Source of the DNA: Acinetobacter defluvii
GTDB taxonomy: Bacteria > Pseudomonadota > Gammaproteobacteria > Pseudomonadales > Moraxellaceae
Length of the DNA: 64,000 nt
Assembly: GCF_001704615.3 (NCBI RefSeq)
Contig: NZ_CP029397.2
Location: 2,728,001 to 2,792,000 of the forward strand
Reading direction: 5' to 3'
Shown here: one piece after another, positions 32,412 to 40,399 of the stretch
Layout of the letters: every line of letters begins with the position of its first letter
Position numbering within the stretch: position 1 is the first letter of the stretch
The notes under the pieces: generated by a model
Told to the model about the DNA's origin: nothing
Databases searched by the model: none
Seen by the model: only the letters and a program-made list of their open reading frames with translations
Made by a program: the position numbers and the translations under genes

Positions 32412-33830
32412 ATGCAAATGAATTTAAGCAAACTGGCAACTGCCCTGATTCTCGGAAGTTCTTTAGTGGGCTGTGCGGCTGTGGTGAAAACTCCCTATCA
32501 AGCGCCTGCGGTTGATATTCCAAGTCAGTTTGCCTATAGCAAAGTGAATCAACAGCAGATCCAAGCTGATCTGCATGCTGACCAATGGTGGACATTGTTT
32601 GGAGATACTCAGCTGAATGCTTTGGTTGCACAAGTGATTGAGAAAAATGCTGACTTAGCCGTTGCAGGAATTAATTTACAAACAGCTCGCTTAAGAGCAG
32701 GATTAGCCCGTGATCAACAAGGTCCACGTGTCAACTCTGGGGTATCAACAGGTCATTCATTTGATTTAAATTCAGGCGATGACAGTGCAAAAGGTTTATC
32801 TCTGAGCGCAGGTGTGAGTTATGAAGTTGATCTTTTTGGAAAATTATCCCGTCAAACTGAAGCTGCAAAATGGGAATCTTTAGCCACCGAGCAAGATTTA
32901 CAAGCCACTGGTCAAACGCTGATTGGTACAACGGCAAATTTATACTGGCAACTGGGCTATCTCAATGAACGCTATAGCGTAGCACAGCAAAGTTTAGCCA
33001 CCACGCAAAAGCTATATGAATTGGTTCGTACCCAATATCGTGCAGGTGCTGTGTCTGGACTAGATTTAACCCAAGCTGAACAGTCAGTACAAAGCCAAAA
33101 AGCCAGTCTAAGTCAGATCGAACAACAATTGGTTGAAACACGAACTGCACTGGCTGTGTTGTTACAAATCCCCGTTCAACAGTTAAATATCCAAGAACCC
33201 AAAAAACTACCACGGATAAACTTACCGAATATCGCAGCAGGCTTACCTGCCCATCTTTTGTCACGTCGTCCTGATTTGCGTGCAGCGGAATTACGCTTAC
33301 GTGAAGCCTTAGCATCCAAAGATGCAACTAAAGCCAGTTATTATCCTTCGATCAGCTTGACGGGGAATTTAGGTTCAAGCAGTACCTCGCTCACTAATTT
33401 GCTTAAAAATCCTGCACTGACTTTAGGTGCAAGTTTGAGTCTGCCGTTTTTACAATATAACGACATGAAAAAAGATTTAAAAATCAGCGAATTGGATTAT
33501 GAAAAAGCCATTATTCAATATCGTCAAACCTTGTATCAAGCATTTGCAGATACTGAAAATGCACTGTCTAATCGTATTGAGATCGACAAACAAGTTGCTT
33601 TGCAACAACGCAACTTAGAACTTGCTGAAAAGACGGAACGCTTAACTGAGGTTCGTTATCGCAACGGTGCTGTCGCATTGAAAAATTTATTAGATGTGCA
33701 AGAAACTACACGCAATGCACGTTTAGCCTTGGTGCAAACCAAGCAAAATCAATACAATGCTTATGTGACTTTGATGCAGGCTTTAGGTGGTAGTCCGATT
33801 CAGCAATTACCGAATAGTTCGATCAACTAA
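32412..33830 (+). CDS. outer-membrane efflux channel lipoprotein (OprM/NodT type)
   Basis: A 472-residue TolC-family channel with lipobox LVGC (Cys21) and two structural repeats. Typical family blocks are WWTLFGDTQLNALV, SYEVDLFGKL and SRRPDLRAAELRL. Trimers form the outer-membrane duct of tripartite pumps. Lying 23 bases after macB, it is the likely dedicated partner of MacAB, unlike E. coli where TolC is encoded elsewhere. A bidirectional terminator follows. Confidence 0.93.
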   Translation: MQMNLSKLATALILGSSLVGCAAVVKTPYQAPAVDIPSQFAYSKVNQQQIQADLHADQWWTLFGDTQLNALVAQVIEKNADLAVAGINLQTARLRAGLARDQQGPRVNSGVSTGHSFDLNSGDDSAKGLSLSAGVSYEVDLFGKLSRQTEAAKWESLATEQDLQATGQTLIGTTANLYWQLGYLNERYSVAQQSLATTQKLYELVRTQYRAGAVSGLDLTQAEQSVQSQKASLSQIEQQLVETRTALAVLLQIPVQQLNIQEPKKLPRINLPNIAAGLPAHLLSRRPDLRAAELRLREALASKDATKASYYPSISLTGNLGSSSTSLTNLLKNPALTLGASLSLPFLQYNDMKKDLKISELDYEKAIIQYRQTLYQAFADTENALSNRIEIDKQVALQQRNLELAEKTERLTEVRYRNGAVALKNLLDVQETTRNARLALVQTKQNQYNAYVTLMQALGGSPIQQLPNSSIN

Positions 33831-33858
33831 TCTTTCATCTTGTTTAACTCTTTCAAAC

Positions 33859-33888
33859 AAAAGAGGCACTAAATTCAGTGCCTCTTTT
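33859..33888. terminator. bidirectional terminator between the efflux operon and fabI
   Basis: AAAAGAGGCACT and AGTGCCTCTTTT are perfect 12-bp arms with a 6-base loop, flanked by A and T residues, and serve convergent genes on both strands. Confidence 0.92.
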
Positions 33889-33907
33889 ACATCAATGCCA
33901 GATTAAA

Positions 33908-34711
33908 TTATTCTGCATCCATCATTGAAGTGCTCATGCCTACGGTATTAAAGCCTGCATCCACATACAGAATCTCGCCTGTGATGCCATTCGCCCAAGG
34001 AGAACACAGGAATAACGCAGCATTACCTACATCTTCAATCGTGACATTACGTTTGAGTGGTGCAATTTTTTCATTAGCATCCAACATTTTACGGAAAGAT
34101 TTAATCCCTGATGCAGCCAAAGTACGAATTGGACCTGCTGAAATCGCATTCACACGAATCCCCTCAGCACCCAAGCTTGATGCCAAATAACGCACCCCTG
34201 CTTCCAAAGATGCCTTTGCCATACCCATCACGTTATAGTTTGGCATAACTGACTCTGAACCTTGATAGGTCAATGTCAACAAACATCCTTGGCGTGCAAG
34301 CAAGAGTGGTTTTGCAGCACGTGCCATCGCGATAAAGCTATAAGCACTAATGTCATGCGCTACTTTAAAACCTTCACGATCCGTTACATCAGTGAAATCG
34401 CCATCTAATGTATGCGCTGGAGCAAAACCAATCGAATGCACCACTCCATCCAAACCATCCCAATGCTTTGCCAGTTCAGCAAATGCATTATCAATGTCTG
34501 CATCTACAGCCACATCACAAGGAAAAACCAAGCGAGAGCCGAACTGCTCAGCAAACTCATCTACACGTTTTTTCAGCTTTTCGTTTGGATAAGTAAATGC
34601 AAGTTCTGCACCTTCGCGATGTAAAGCTTGCGCAATACCAAAAGCGATGGATAATTTACTTGCAATACCTGCGATAAGGAAGCGTTTACCTGCCAAAAGT
34701 CCTTGTGCCAT
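33908..34711 (-). CDS. fabI: enoyl-[acyl-carrier-protein] reductase (NADH) FabI
   Basis: A 267-residue reductase of the last step of fatty-acid elongation, of the triclosan-target type. It has the FabI-specific start [20 protein letters not shown], the HSIGFAP block, and the YX6K catalytic pair (YNVMGMAK). The ATG at 34711 ([10 protein letters not shown]) has a GTGAGA site; an upstream start at 34750 would add 13 atypical residues. The gene appears monocistronic. Confidence 0.97.
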   Translation of the reverse strand: MAQGLLAGKRFLIAGIASKLSIAFGIAQALHREGAELAFTYPNEKLKKRVDEFAEQFGSRLVFPCDVAVDADIDNAFAELAKHWDGLDGVVHSIGFAPAHTLDGDFTDVTDREGFKVAHDISAYSFIAMARAAKPLLLARQGCLLTLTYQGSESVMPNYNVMGMAKASLEAGVRYLASSLGAEGIRVNAISAGPIRTLAASGIKSFRKMLDANEKIAPLKRNVTIEDVGNAALFLCSPWANGITGEILYVDAGFNTVGMSTSMMDAE

Positions 34712-34811
34712 GAAATTCTCACTTGAATAATTTTGTATGCATAATGCCAAGAGTTTAATCAGAACAAAATTGCATAATCCACCTTTTTTCAGATCTTTAC
34801 TTAAATCATAA

Positions 34812-34839
34812 AAAAATCGCCCTTAAAAGGGCGATTTTT
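34812..34839 (-). terminator. terminator of the Bax-inhibitor-1 family gene
   Basis: AAAAATCGCCCTT and AAGGGCGATTTTT form a perfect stem 23 bases after the stop of the minus-strand gene ending at 34863. Confidence 0.92.
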
Positions 34840-34862
34840 GAATTTATATTTTACTTTAAAGC

Positions 34863-35597
34863 TTAGTCATCGCCTTGTAACATACTAAACAAACGCATGA
34901 ATGAATAATACATCCATACCAATGTTGCCAATAACGCAATACCACACAACCACTCAAACGCTTTAGGCGCACGTTGTGCTGCAGCATTTTCAATTAAATC
35001 AAAATCTAAGATCAAGTTCAGTGACGCAATCACAGCAACAAATGCAGCAAAGCCAATACCTAACCAAGAACTTTCAAAAAGCCCCGGGATGCTTGAGCCA
35101 AATGCAAAATTCATGATGATCTGCACCACAAAAACCAAGGCAATCGCAATCGTTGCTGACATGACGATCGACTTAAATTTCTCAGTCGCACGAATAATTT
35201 GGAAACGGTACAGACCAAACATTACAAAAGTAGTGACAAACGTTGCCAACAATGCTTGTAAAGGCACACCAGGAAATTTCAACTGAAAAATAACCGATAC
35301 ACCACCTAAAAATGCACCCTCAAATAATGCATACGGAATCGCAAGAACACGTGCCGTATTGGGTTTAAATGTTGCAACCAAAGCAATGATCAAACCACCG
35401 ATTGCTCCCACCATTGCAGCAGCATATGCCATGCCAAAATTTGCTGTGGCAAAACTATATAAGAAAACGCCTAAACCAAGCACAGCCGCAATTACAGTCA
35501 TAATTACTGACTTTTGAATTGCACCCTGTACTGTCATCGGCTGACTGTAGTCCGCATGTGTTTCCACACGGGTTAAAATAGGGTTATTACTTTGCAT
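34863..35597 (-). CDS. Bax inhibitor-1/YccA family membrane protein
   Basis: A 244-residue protein with seven predicted transmembrane segments (for example VIMTVIAAVLGLGVFLYSF and MVGAIGGLIIALVATF) and a C-terminal aspartate pair. This form, with an N-terminal NNPILTRVETH segment, matches the bacterial YccA-like branch whose E. coli member binds and slows the FtsH protease. The direct role here is not shown. It is a single-gene unit with its own terminator. Confidence 0.88.
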   Translation of the reverse strand: MQSNNPILTRVETHADYSQPMTVQGAIQKSVIMTVIAAVLGLGVFLYSFATANFGMAYAAAMVGAIGGLIIALVATFKPNTARVLAIPYALFEGAFLGGVSVIFQLKFPGVPLQALLATFVTTFVMFGLYRFQIIRATEKFKSIVMSATIAIALVFVVQIIMNFAFGSSIPGLFESSWLGIGFAAFVAVIASLNLILDFDLIENAAAQRAPKAFEWLCGIALLATLVWMYYSFMRLFSMLQGDD

Positions 35598-36252
35598 ATT
35601 TCAACTCATTGTAATATTTAAAATATAAAGGGATTGTAAAACGAAAAATTTTCAAATTGATGTATAGCTTACTTCTTTTTGTAACAAAACTGAAAGTTAT
35701 TGCCTATTGCAGTATAACTTAATTTTCAAAAATGCAAAATGGATATAAAAAATAAGGATTTGACCGAGGTTTTACTTTGAATAAAACTAACACTTGCTCA
35801 ATCAGATTTAGACAGTTTAATAAATCCCCTCTCTAAAAACTTAACAATATCATTACCTTGTTTTTAAATTATCAGTTATTTAGCGCTCAAAAGTTAAAAT
35901 AACTTATAAACAAGTATAGAACTGCAATCCTATCCAAGGATGCTGAGCTGTTTTAGTGTAATGATGAAAGCATGTTATTGGATTGACGTAAAGGCATAGC
36001 TTTAGCAAGAGAAACACAACCGATGTCATCCTCTGGCACCGAGGTTCATCTTCATGTAGAGCACCATAGTTTGTTCGATGATGAATAAGGAAAAGTAATT
36101 TCTCTTATAGCAAAATGCATGTATGAAACGAGTAAATACACTCTAAAGCATCCGTATCTATCTTATCAATCGAAGAACTTACATGTACTAAGAAAACTCT
36201 TGAAAAATTTTAAGGGAATTCTATAACCAATAACCTATATCAGTCTTAAAAA
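35598..36252. other. gene-free stretch between rplT terminator and the YccA-like gene
   Basis: About 650 bases with stop codons in all frames at short intervals and no ribosome-site-plus-frame pair. The part at about 35930-36130 is less AT-rich than its surroundings and could be a decayed gene or an untranslated RNA; I recognise no family in any frame. In E. coli and Pseudomonas pheS-pheT lie here. Confidence 0.55.
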
Positions 36253-36288
36253 CACAAAACGCCCAATGAGCCTCATTGGACGTTTTGT
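36253..36288 (-). terminator. terminator of rpmI-rplT
   Basis: AACAAAACGTCCAATGA pairs with TCATTGGGCGTTTTGT on the minus strand, followed by a T-run, 45 bases after the rplT stop. Confidence 0.88.
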
Positions 36289-36332
36289 TAAAATAGTATC
36301 AACCTATTTTAAGACTAGCACATCAAGGATGC

Positions 36333-36692
36333 TTATGCAGCCAATGCGCCTTTTGCTTTTTCAGCTAAAGCAGCAAATGCAACTGCGTCATGCATCGCGA
36401 TGTCAGCAAGTACACGACGGTCGATGATCACTTGCGCTTTTTTCAAGCCAGAAATCATACGGCTGTACGATAAACCATTTAAACGCGCACCAGCATTGAT
36501 ACGTGCAATCCACAAAGCGCGGAATTGACGTTTCTTTTGACGGCGGTCACGGTAAGCGTATTGACCTGCTTTGATTACTGCTTGGAACGCTACACGATAA
36601 ACACGTGAACGCGCGCCATAGTAACCTTTAGCACGAGCAAGAATTTTTTTATGACGACGATGCGCCTGTACACCACGTTTTACACGAGCCAT
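36333..36692 (-). CDS. rplT: 50S ribosomal protein L20
   Basis: A 119-residue very basic protein with the L20 signature ([20 protein letters not shown] and [16 protein letters not shown]). L20 binds 23S rRNA early in 50S assembly and in E. coli represses its own operon. It follows rpmI by 11 bases and ends in a terminator; pheS does not follow, unlike in E. coli. Confidence 0.99.
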   Translation of the reverse strand: MARVKRGVQAHRRHKKILARAKGYYGARSRVYRVAFQAVIKAGQYAYRDRRQKKRQFRALWIARINAGARLNGLSYSRMISGLKKAQVIIDRRVLADIAMHDAVAFAALAEKAKGALAA

Positions 36693-36703
36693 TTATAATC
36701 TCC

Positions 36704-36898
36704 TTAGATGTATGGGCACATACGACGAACTGAAGCAACATCACTTACGTGAACCATTACACAGCCGCGCAATTGACGGATACGTTTAGCAGATTTTTTG
36801 GTTAAAATGTGACGTTTGAACGCTTGGTGACGCTTAAAACCGTTTGCAGTTGGCTTGAAGCGTTTAGCTGCACCACGGCGAGTTTTCATCTTAGGCAT
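36704..36898 (-). CDS. rpmI: 50S ribosomal protein L35
   Basis: A 64-residue basic protein, [17 protein letters not shown] at the start and the family's [17 protein letters not shown] in the middle. The ATG at 36898 has a good AAGAGG site; an in-frame start at 36940 is rejected because L35 always begins PKMKT. Together with rplT it forms a two-gene unit separated from infC by about 2.9 kb. Confidence 0.99.
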   Translation of the reverse strand: MPKMKTRRGAAKRFKPTANGFKRHQAFKRHILTKKSAKRIRQLRGCVMVHVSDVASVRRMCPYI

Positions 36899-37147
36899 AA
36901 CAACCTCTTTTGAACACCTGTTCGGCATGTTTTGCACCATTGCAAAAACAACCTGCAGGTAAGGGAGGCAATATTCTAATTCATCTGTGTATAAAACGAA
37001 AGCAATAACTTTTAAATTTTACTGAAGGTATTTTTTTAAATGTGTTTTTATAATTTAGGTCGCAACTGTACACTCTAAAAAACAGACTTCCTATTCAGCT
37101 CGATTAAATCCAACTCAATGCCCATGATTGTGAAAAGCCTTAACGTA

Positions 37148-37573
37148 TTAAAATAACCCTATATACAGCAGGTAGATAAAGATATATCTCCCTGTTTTTG
37201 CTAAAGTCACGATCAATAAAAATCGCCAAAATTTTTCCTTAAGCAACCCCGCAATCAAGGTAATGGGATCACCAATAATCGGCATCCAACTTAAAAATAA
37301 CGACCAAAATCCATATTTTTGATAAGTTTTTTCAGCTTTTAACATGTTTACTTCAGAAACAGGAAACCATTGCCGATTTTTAAACTGTTCAATACGCAAA
37401 CCTAAATACCAGTTAATGCATGAACCTAAAACATTCCCTAAAGATGCAATTAGAATCAGCCTAAAAACTGAATATTTTTCTTGTGTAAGCAATCCAACGA
37501 GTACTGCCTCAGACTGTAACGGCAGTAAAGTTGCGGCGCCAAAAGCAGATATAAATAATAAAAAGTATGCCAT
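37148..37573 (-). CDS. YqaA-family inner membrane protein (DedA-like/SNARE-associated)
   Basis: A 141-residue membrane protein of the YqaA group, related to DedA/VTT proteins. The block LPLQSEAVLVGLL, the GNVLGSCINWYLG helix (matching GxxxGxxxxYxxG) and the RI/GDP segment WMPIIGDPITLIAGLL are the family marks. VTT-fold proteins flip lipids; activity of this short branch is not shown. It lies 9 bases after another small membrane-protein gene, so the two are probably co-transcribed. Confidence 0.85.
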   Translation of the reverse strand: MAYFLLFISAFGAATLLPLQSEAVLVGLLTQEKYSVFRLILIASLGNVLGSCINWYLGLRIEQFKNRQWFPVSEVNMLKAEKTYQKYGFWSLFLSWMPIIGDPITLIAGLLKEKFWRFLLIVTLAKTGRYIFIYLLYIGLF

Positions 37574-37582
37574 ATCAAATCA

Positions 37583-37996
37583 TTAGATTTGTTTCAATGT
37601 CTTTTGATATAGCCATGAAGCAGCAAAGGGAAACAAAAAAGCAAGCCAATATGACCATTCAGAATGTAAAAACTTTTGAAATAAAGTCAGTTGTATTTGT
37701 CCTTCCGACACTGCATACCAATCAATATCAATTACATGAAATAGATAAGTGAATACCATAAGATAAATGGAAAGGCTAAGCACTAAAATTACTGTAGATT
37801 TCACACTTTGTTTCAGCCATTTTTGAAATAGTGCAAAAGTAAGTGAAAATATCAAGCCTGCTACACCAATCACAAAAAAGACCAATATACCAACACGATC
37901 AATCGATAACGCATTTTGTAAATAAGCACAAATCGTTGCTGTAATCAGCGTACATAAAAAACTATAGATAAAATGCTGCACAAATATATTTTTCAT
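37583..37996 (-). CDS. four-helix membrane protein of unknown function
   Basis: A 137-residue protein with four predicted transmembrane helices (about residues 10-28, 36-56, 67-90 and 115-132) and a short basic C-terminus (YQKTLKQI). It resembles in size and topology the ABZJ_00895 type of small Acinetobacter membrane protein, but I cannot verify membership. No catalytic motif is seen. It sits between two other small membrane-protein genes on the same strand. Confidence 0.65.
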   Translation of the reverse strand: MKNIFVQHFIYSFLCTLITATICAYLQNALSIDRVGILVFFVIGVAGLIFSLTFALFQKWLKQSVKSTVILVLSLSIYLMVFTYLFHVIDIDWYAVSEGQIQLTLFQKFLHSEWSYWLAFLFPFAASWLYQKTLKQI

Positions 37997-38032
37997 GTGA
38001 GTTAGTCAGCTAGCCTAACCAAAAATTTTGTT

Positions 38033-38317
38033 TTATAGATTAAGTGATTTTTTAGTTTTTATATATTGTAGATTTGCCAAAATAAGCGCAGCAATGACCA
38101 CCACAATACGTGCCCAATGATAACGCTGCACAATCGGATCAATTATCCCTTTAACAACACGAGGATCATTTGACTGAATCGTGGGATAAAGATTCTGCAC
38201 ATGAATGATTTCTGCAAAATATAAAGTTAAGCAGCCTGCAATTGCAACAATGACACTCCAATAAATTTTTGGATTGGTTTCTAAAATTTTCGTGAAATTT
38301 AAAAAGAAATGTTTCAT
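38033..38317 (-). CDS. small two-helix membrane protein
   Basis: A 94-residue protein with two predicted transmembrane segments (about residues 19-36, WSVIVAIAGCLTLYFAEI, and 70-85, RIVVVIAALILANLQYI) joined by a polar loop, and a lysine-rich C-terminus. A good AGGGAT site precedes the ATG. No family is recognised. It is 36 bases upstream of the next membrane-protein gene and probably starts that transcript. Confidence 0.65.
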   Translation of the reverse strand: MKHFFLNFTKILETNPKIYWSVIVAIAGCLTLYFAEIIHVQNLYPTIQSNDPRVVKGIIDPIVQRYHWARIVVVIAALILANLQYIKTKKSLNL

Positions 38318-38352
38318 TTCTAATCCCTATACGCCATTCCAAAAACTAAAAT

Positions 38353-38377
38353 AAAAAAACCACTTAAAAGTGGCTTT
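38353..38377 (-). terminator. terminator of the glutathione-transferase gene
   Basis: AAAACCACTT and AAGTGGCTTT form a stem; on the minus strand a TTTTTTT run follows, 22 bases after the stop at 38399. Confidence 0.8.
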
Positions 38378-38398
38378 CATATTATCATAAAATACATA

Positions 38399-39016
38399 TT
38401 AAACTTTGATAGATAACGCTCGCTGTACGGCAGGTCGAGCTGTCATTCGCTCAACATACTCCTTTACATAAGGATAATCTTCAAGCTGAATTTGTTGCCA
38501 CTCGTGGCGCAAAATCCAAGGTAAGATTGCCATATCTGCGATTGAGTATTCTCCCGCAACAAATTTTTGACCCATTAACTGCTTATTTAACACTGAATAT
38601 AATCTTTTTGTTTCAGTTACATAACGTTCTATTGCATAAGGGACTTGTTCTTTAGCAAATTGACTAAAATGATGATTTTGTCCAAGCATTGGACCGAAAC
38701 CACCCATTTGCCACATCAACCATTGCTCAACTTCAACACGATCTTGTTCATTACACGGATAGTACAAGCCTGTTTTACGACCTAAATACTGTAAAATTGC
38801 ACCAGACTCAAAGATAGAGATAGCTTCGCCATTCGGTCCATCTTGGTCAATAATGGCAGGAATTTTATTATTTGGCGAAATGCGTAAAAAGTCTGGCTGA
38901 AATTGATCATTTTCTGAAATATTGATCGGGAGAATTTGATAATCCAAACCCATTTCTTCAAGCGCTATCGTAATTTTATGACCATTGGGTGTCCCCCAAT
39001 AATAAAGATCGATCAT
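38399..39016 (-). CDS. glutathione S-transferase-like protein (YfcG/Ure2p type)
   Basis: A 205-residue protein with an N-terminal thioredoxin-fold domain (IDLYYWGTPNGHKITIALEE) and the cis-proline/SNAIL-type block NNKIPAIIDQ and IFESGAILQYLG, then an all-helical C-terminal domain (SIADMAILPWI). The WGTPNGHK active-site segment is that of YfcG and YghU, which are GSH-dependent disulfide reductases rather than classic transferases. A GGAAGG site precedes the ATG. It is monocistronic. Confidence 0.88.
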   Translation of the reverse strand: MIDLYYWGTPNGHKITIALEEMGLDYQILPINISENDQFQPDFLRISPNNKIPAIIDQDGPNGEAISIFESGAILQYLGRKTGLYYPCNEQDRVEVEQWLMWQMGGFGPMLGQNHHFSQFAKEQVPYAIERYVTETKRLYSVLNKQLMGQKFVAGEYSIADMAILPWILRHEWQQIQLEDYPYVKEYVERMTARPAVQRALSIKV

Positions 39017-39343
39017 GTTATATCCTTCCGCTTTCTCGCGTATTTTCTAAATTTTATGCCATGAATATTTTACTTTTATAACATAGTTTAAGAAAATCAT
39101 CGTACAAGTTTATACAATCCCCGATTAAAAAACTTAAATATAAAGACTATCTTTTATCAAAAATTTCACATTTTGCAAAACTGATGCTTCGCCTAAGTTC
39201 CACCCCCTATATCACATCTAAAAGTAACGCATTCTTTTCTTTAATCCTAAAAATATTTCACATATATTAAAACTAAAACATGTCTAAAACTTAAAAGTAA
39301 CTTCTTATTCACTAGCCAATTCAACAAATTTTAAAGGTCAGAT
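39017..39343. other. divergent intergenic region
   Basis: 327 very AT-rich bases holding the start regions of the GST gene (minus) and the flotillin-tail-like gene (plus). No open frame or strong inverted repeat was found. Confidence 0.6.
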
Positions 39344-39742
39344 ATGAACTACATTAGACAAAAAAACTTAGATATATTCGTTTTACTATTTGGTGGCTTG
39401 TTCTTTATTGTGCTCATCCTATTATTCATGTTCGGATGGCCACACTACAAAGTTTGGAAACAAGGAATGGATGGGCAAGCCGCTTTAGCTGAAGCAGAAC
39501 AATCAAAAATGATTCAGGTACAAGTTGCAAAAGCCGAGCTGGAGAGTGCAAAACTGCGCTCTGAAGCCATTAAATTAGTCGGTCAAGCTGCTAAAGACTA
39601 TCCTGAATATCGTAAACAAGAATTTATTGGTGCATTTGGTGAGGCTTTACGTGATGGTAAAATTCAACAAATTATTTATGTACCCACTGAGGCGAATATT
39701 CCAATTGTAGAAGCTGGAAATAAGCCGATCACTCATCAATAA
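39344..39742 (+). CDS. single-pass membrane protein with a flotillin/stomatin-tail-like domain
   Basis: A 132-residue protein: one transmembrane helix (about residues 11-32, IFVLLFGGLFFIVLILLFMF), then a segment VWKQGMDGQAALAEAEQSK, an Ala/Glu/Lys coiled coil and a terminal block KIQQIIYVPTEANIPIVEAG. The tail resembles the C-terminal end of band-7/SPFH membrane proteins, but the SPFH domain is missing. Similar short proteins occur in phages and chromosomes. A good AAGGT ribosome site precedes the ATG. It points against its neighbours and may be a late arrival between infC and rpmI. Confidence 0.7.
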   Translation: MNYIRQKNLDIFVLLFGGLFFIVLILLFMFGWPHYKVWKQGMDGQAALAEAEQSKMIQVQVAKAELESAKLRSEAIKLVGQAAKDYPEYRKQEFIGAFGEALRDGKIQQIIYVPTEANIPIVEAGNKPITHQ

Positions 39743-39799
39743 ATATTCATTTTTCATGGGTAGAATTCAATTTGGACTTATTATTTTCATAGAAATAAA

Positions 39800-39825
39800 A
39801 AAGCACCGCTGAGAGCAGTGCTTTT
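39800..39825 (-). terminator. terminator of thrS-infC (may serve both strands)
   Basis: AAAGCACCGCT and AGCAGTGCTTT pair with one mismatch around GAG. On the minus strand a TTTTTTATTT run follows, 18 bases after the infC stop. This would stop infC transcription before rpmI. Confidence 0.85.
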
Positions 39826-39842
39826 CCAAGATCAATAGACAA

Positions 39843-40394
39843 TTACTTTTTCTTTTTAGGACCAAGTAACATACCCATTTGACGACCTTCCATTTTTGGT
39901 GCTTGTTCAACAACACCGCTTTCAGCTACATCTGCCTCAATTTTTTGTAATTGGGCAAGACCTAACTGTTGGTGTGCCATTTCACGACCACGGAAACGTA
40001 GAGTAATTTTGACTTTGTTACCTTCTTCAAGGAACTTCAAAATAGCACGCAACTTAACGTTGTAATCACCAACATCTGTACCCGGGCGTAACTTAATTTC
40101 TTTAACTTGCACTTGATGCTGTTTCTTTTTCGCATCTTTTTGCTTTTGCTTTAAGTCAAATAAATGTTTGTTAAAGTCCATGATTTTACAAACAGGCGGT
40201 TCTGCATTTGCCACAATCTCAACAAGGTCAAGATCTACGTCTTCAGCAGCACGTAACGCTTCTGCAAGCGTCACGATACCTTTTTGTTCTCCATCTGCAG
40301 CAACGAGACGGACTTCTTTTGCCTTAATCTCATCATTTAATGCAGGACGATTGCTTTTAGCACCTTGTTGTTGGTTACGGTCAGGCTGTTTAAT
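39843..40394 (-). CDS. infC: translation initiation factor IF-3, AUU start
   Basis: A 183-residue IF-3. The N-domain begins [20 protein letters not shown] and the linker and C-domain follow ([18 protein letters not shown]). An in-frame GTG/ATG-type start only appears well inside the N-domain (near 40274), so the real start is ATT at 40394, 8 bases after a GGAG site that lies within the end of thrS. AUU initiation is the known device by which IF-3 limits its own translation. It starts 5 bases after the thrS stop. Confidence 0.95.
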   Translation of the reverse strand: MKQPDRNQQQGAKSNRPALNDEIKAKEVRLVAADGEQKGIVTLAEALRAAEDVDLDLVEIVANAEPPVCKIMDFNKHLFDLKQKQKDAKKKQHQVQVKEIKLRPGTDVGDYNVKLRAILKFLEEGNKVKITLRFRGREMAHQQLGLAQLQKIEADVAESGVVEQAPKMEGRQMGMLLGPKKKK

Positions 40395-40399
40395 CTTTC

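Noticed and set aside
35930..36130. Transposase remnant or tRNA in the gap downstream of rplT
   Set aside because: No frame gives a recognisable transposase block, and no cloverleaf with a T-loop motif could be drawn.
36899..36940. Upstream extension of rpmI
   Set aside because: L35 begins PKMKT throughout bacteria and a strong ribosome site precedes that ATG.
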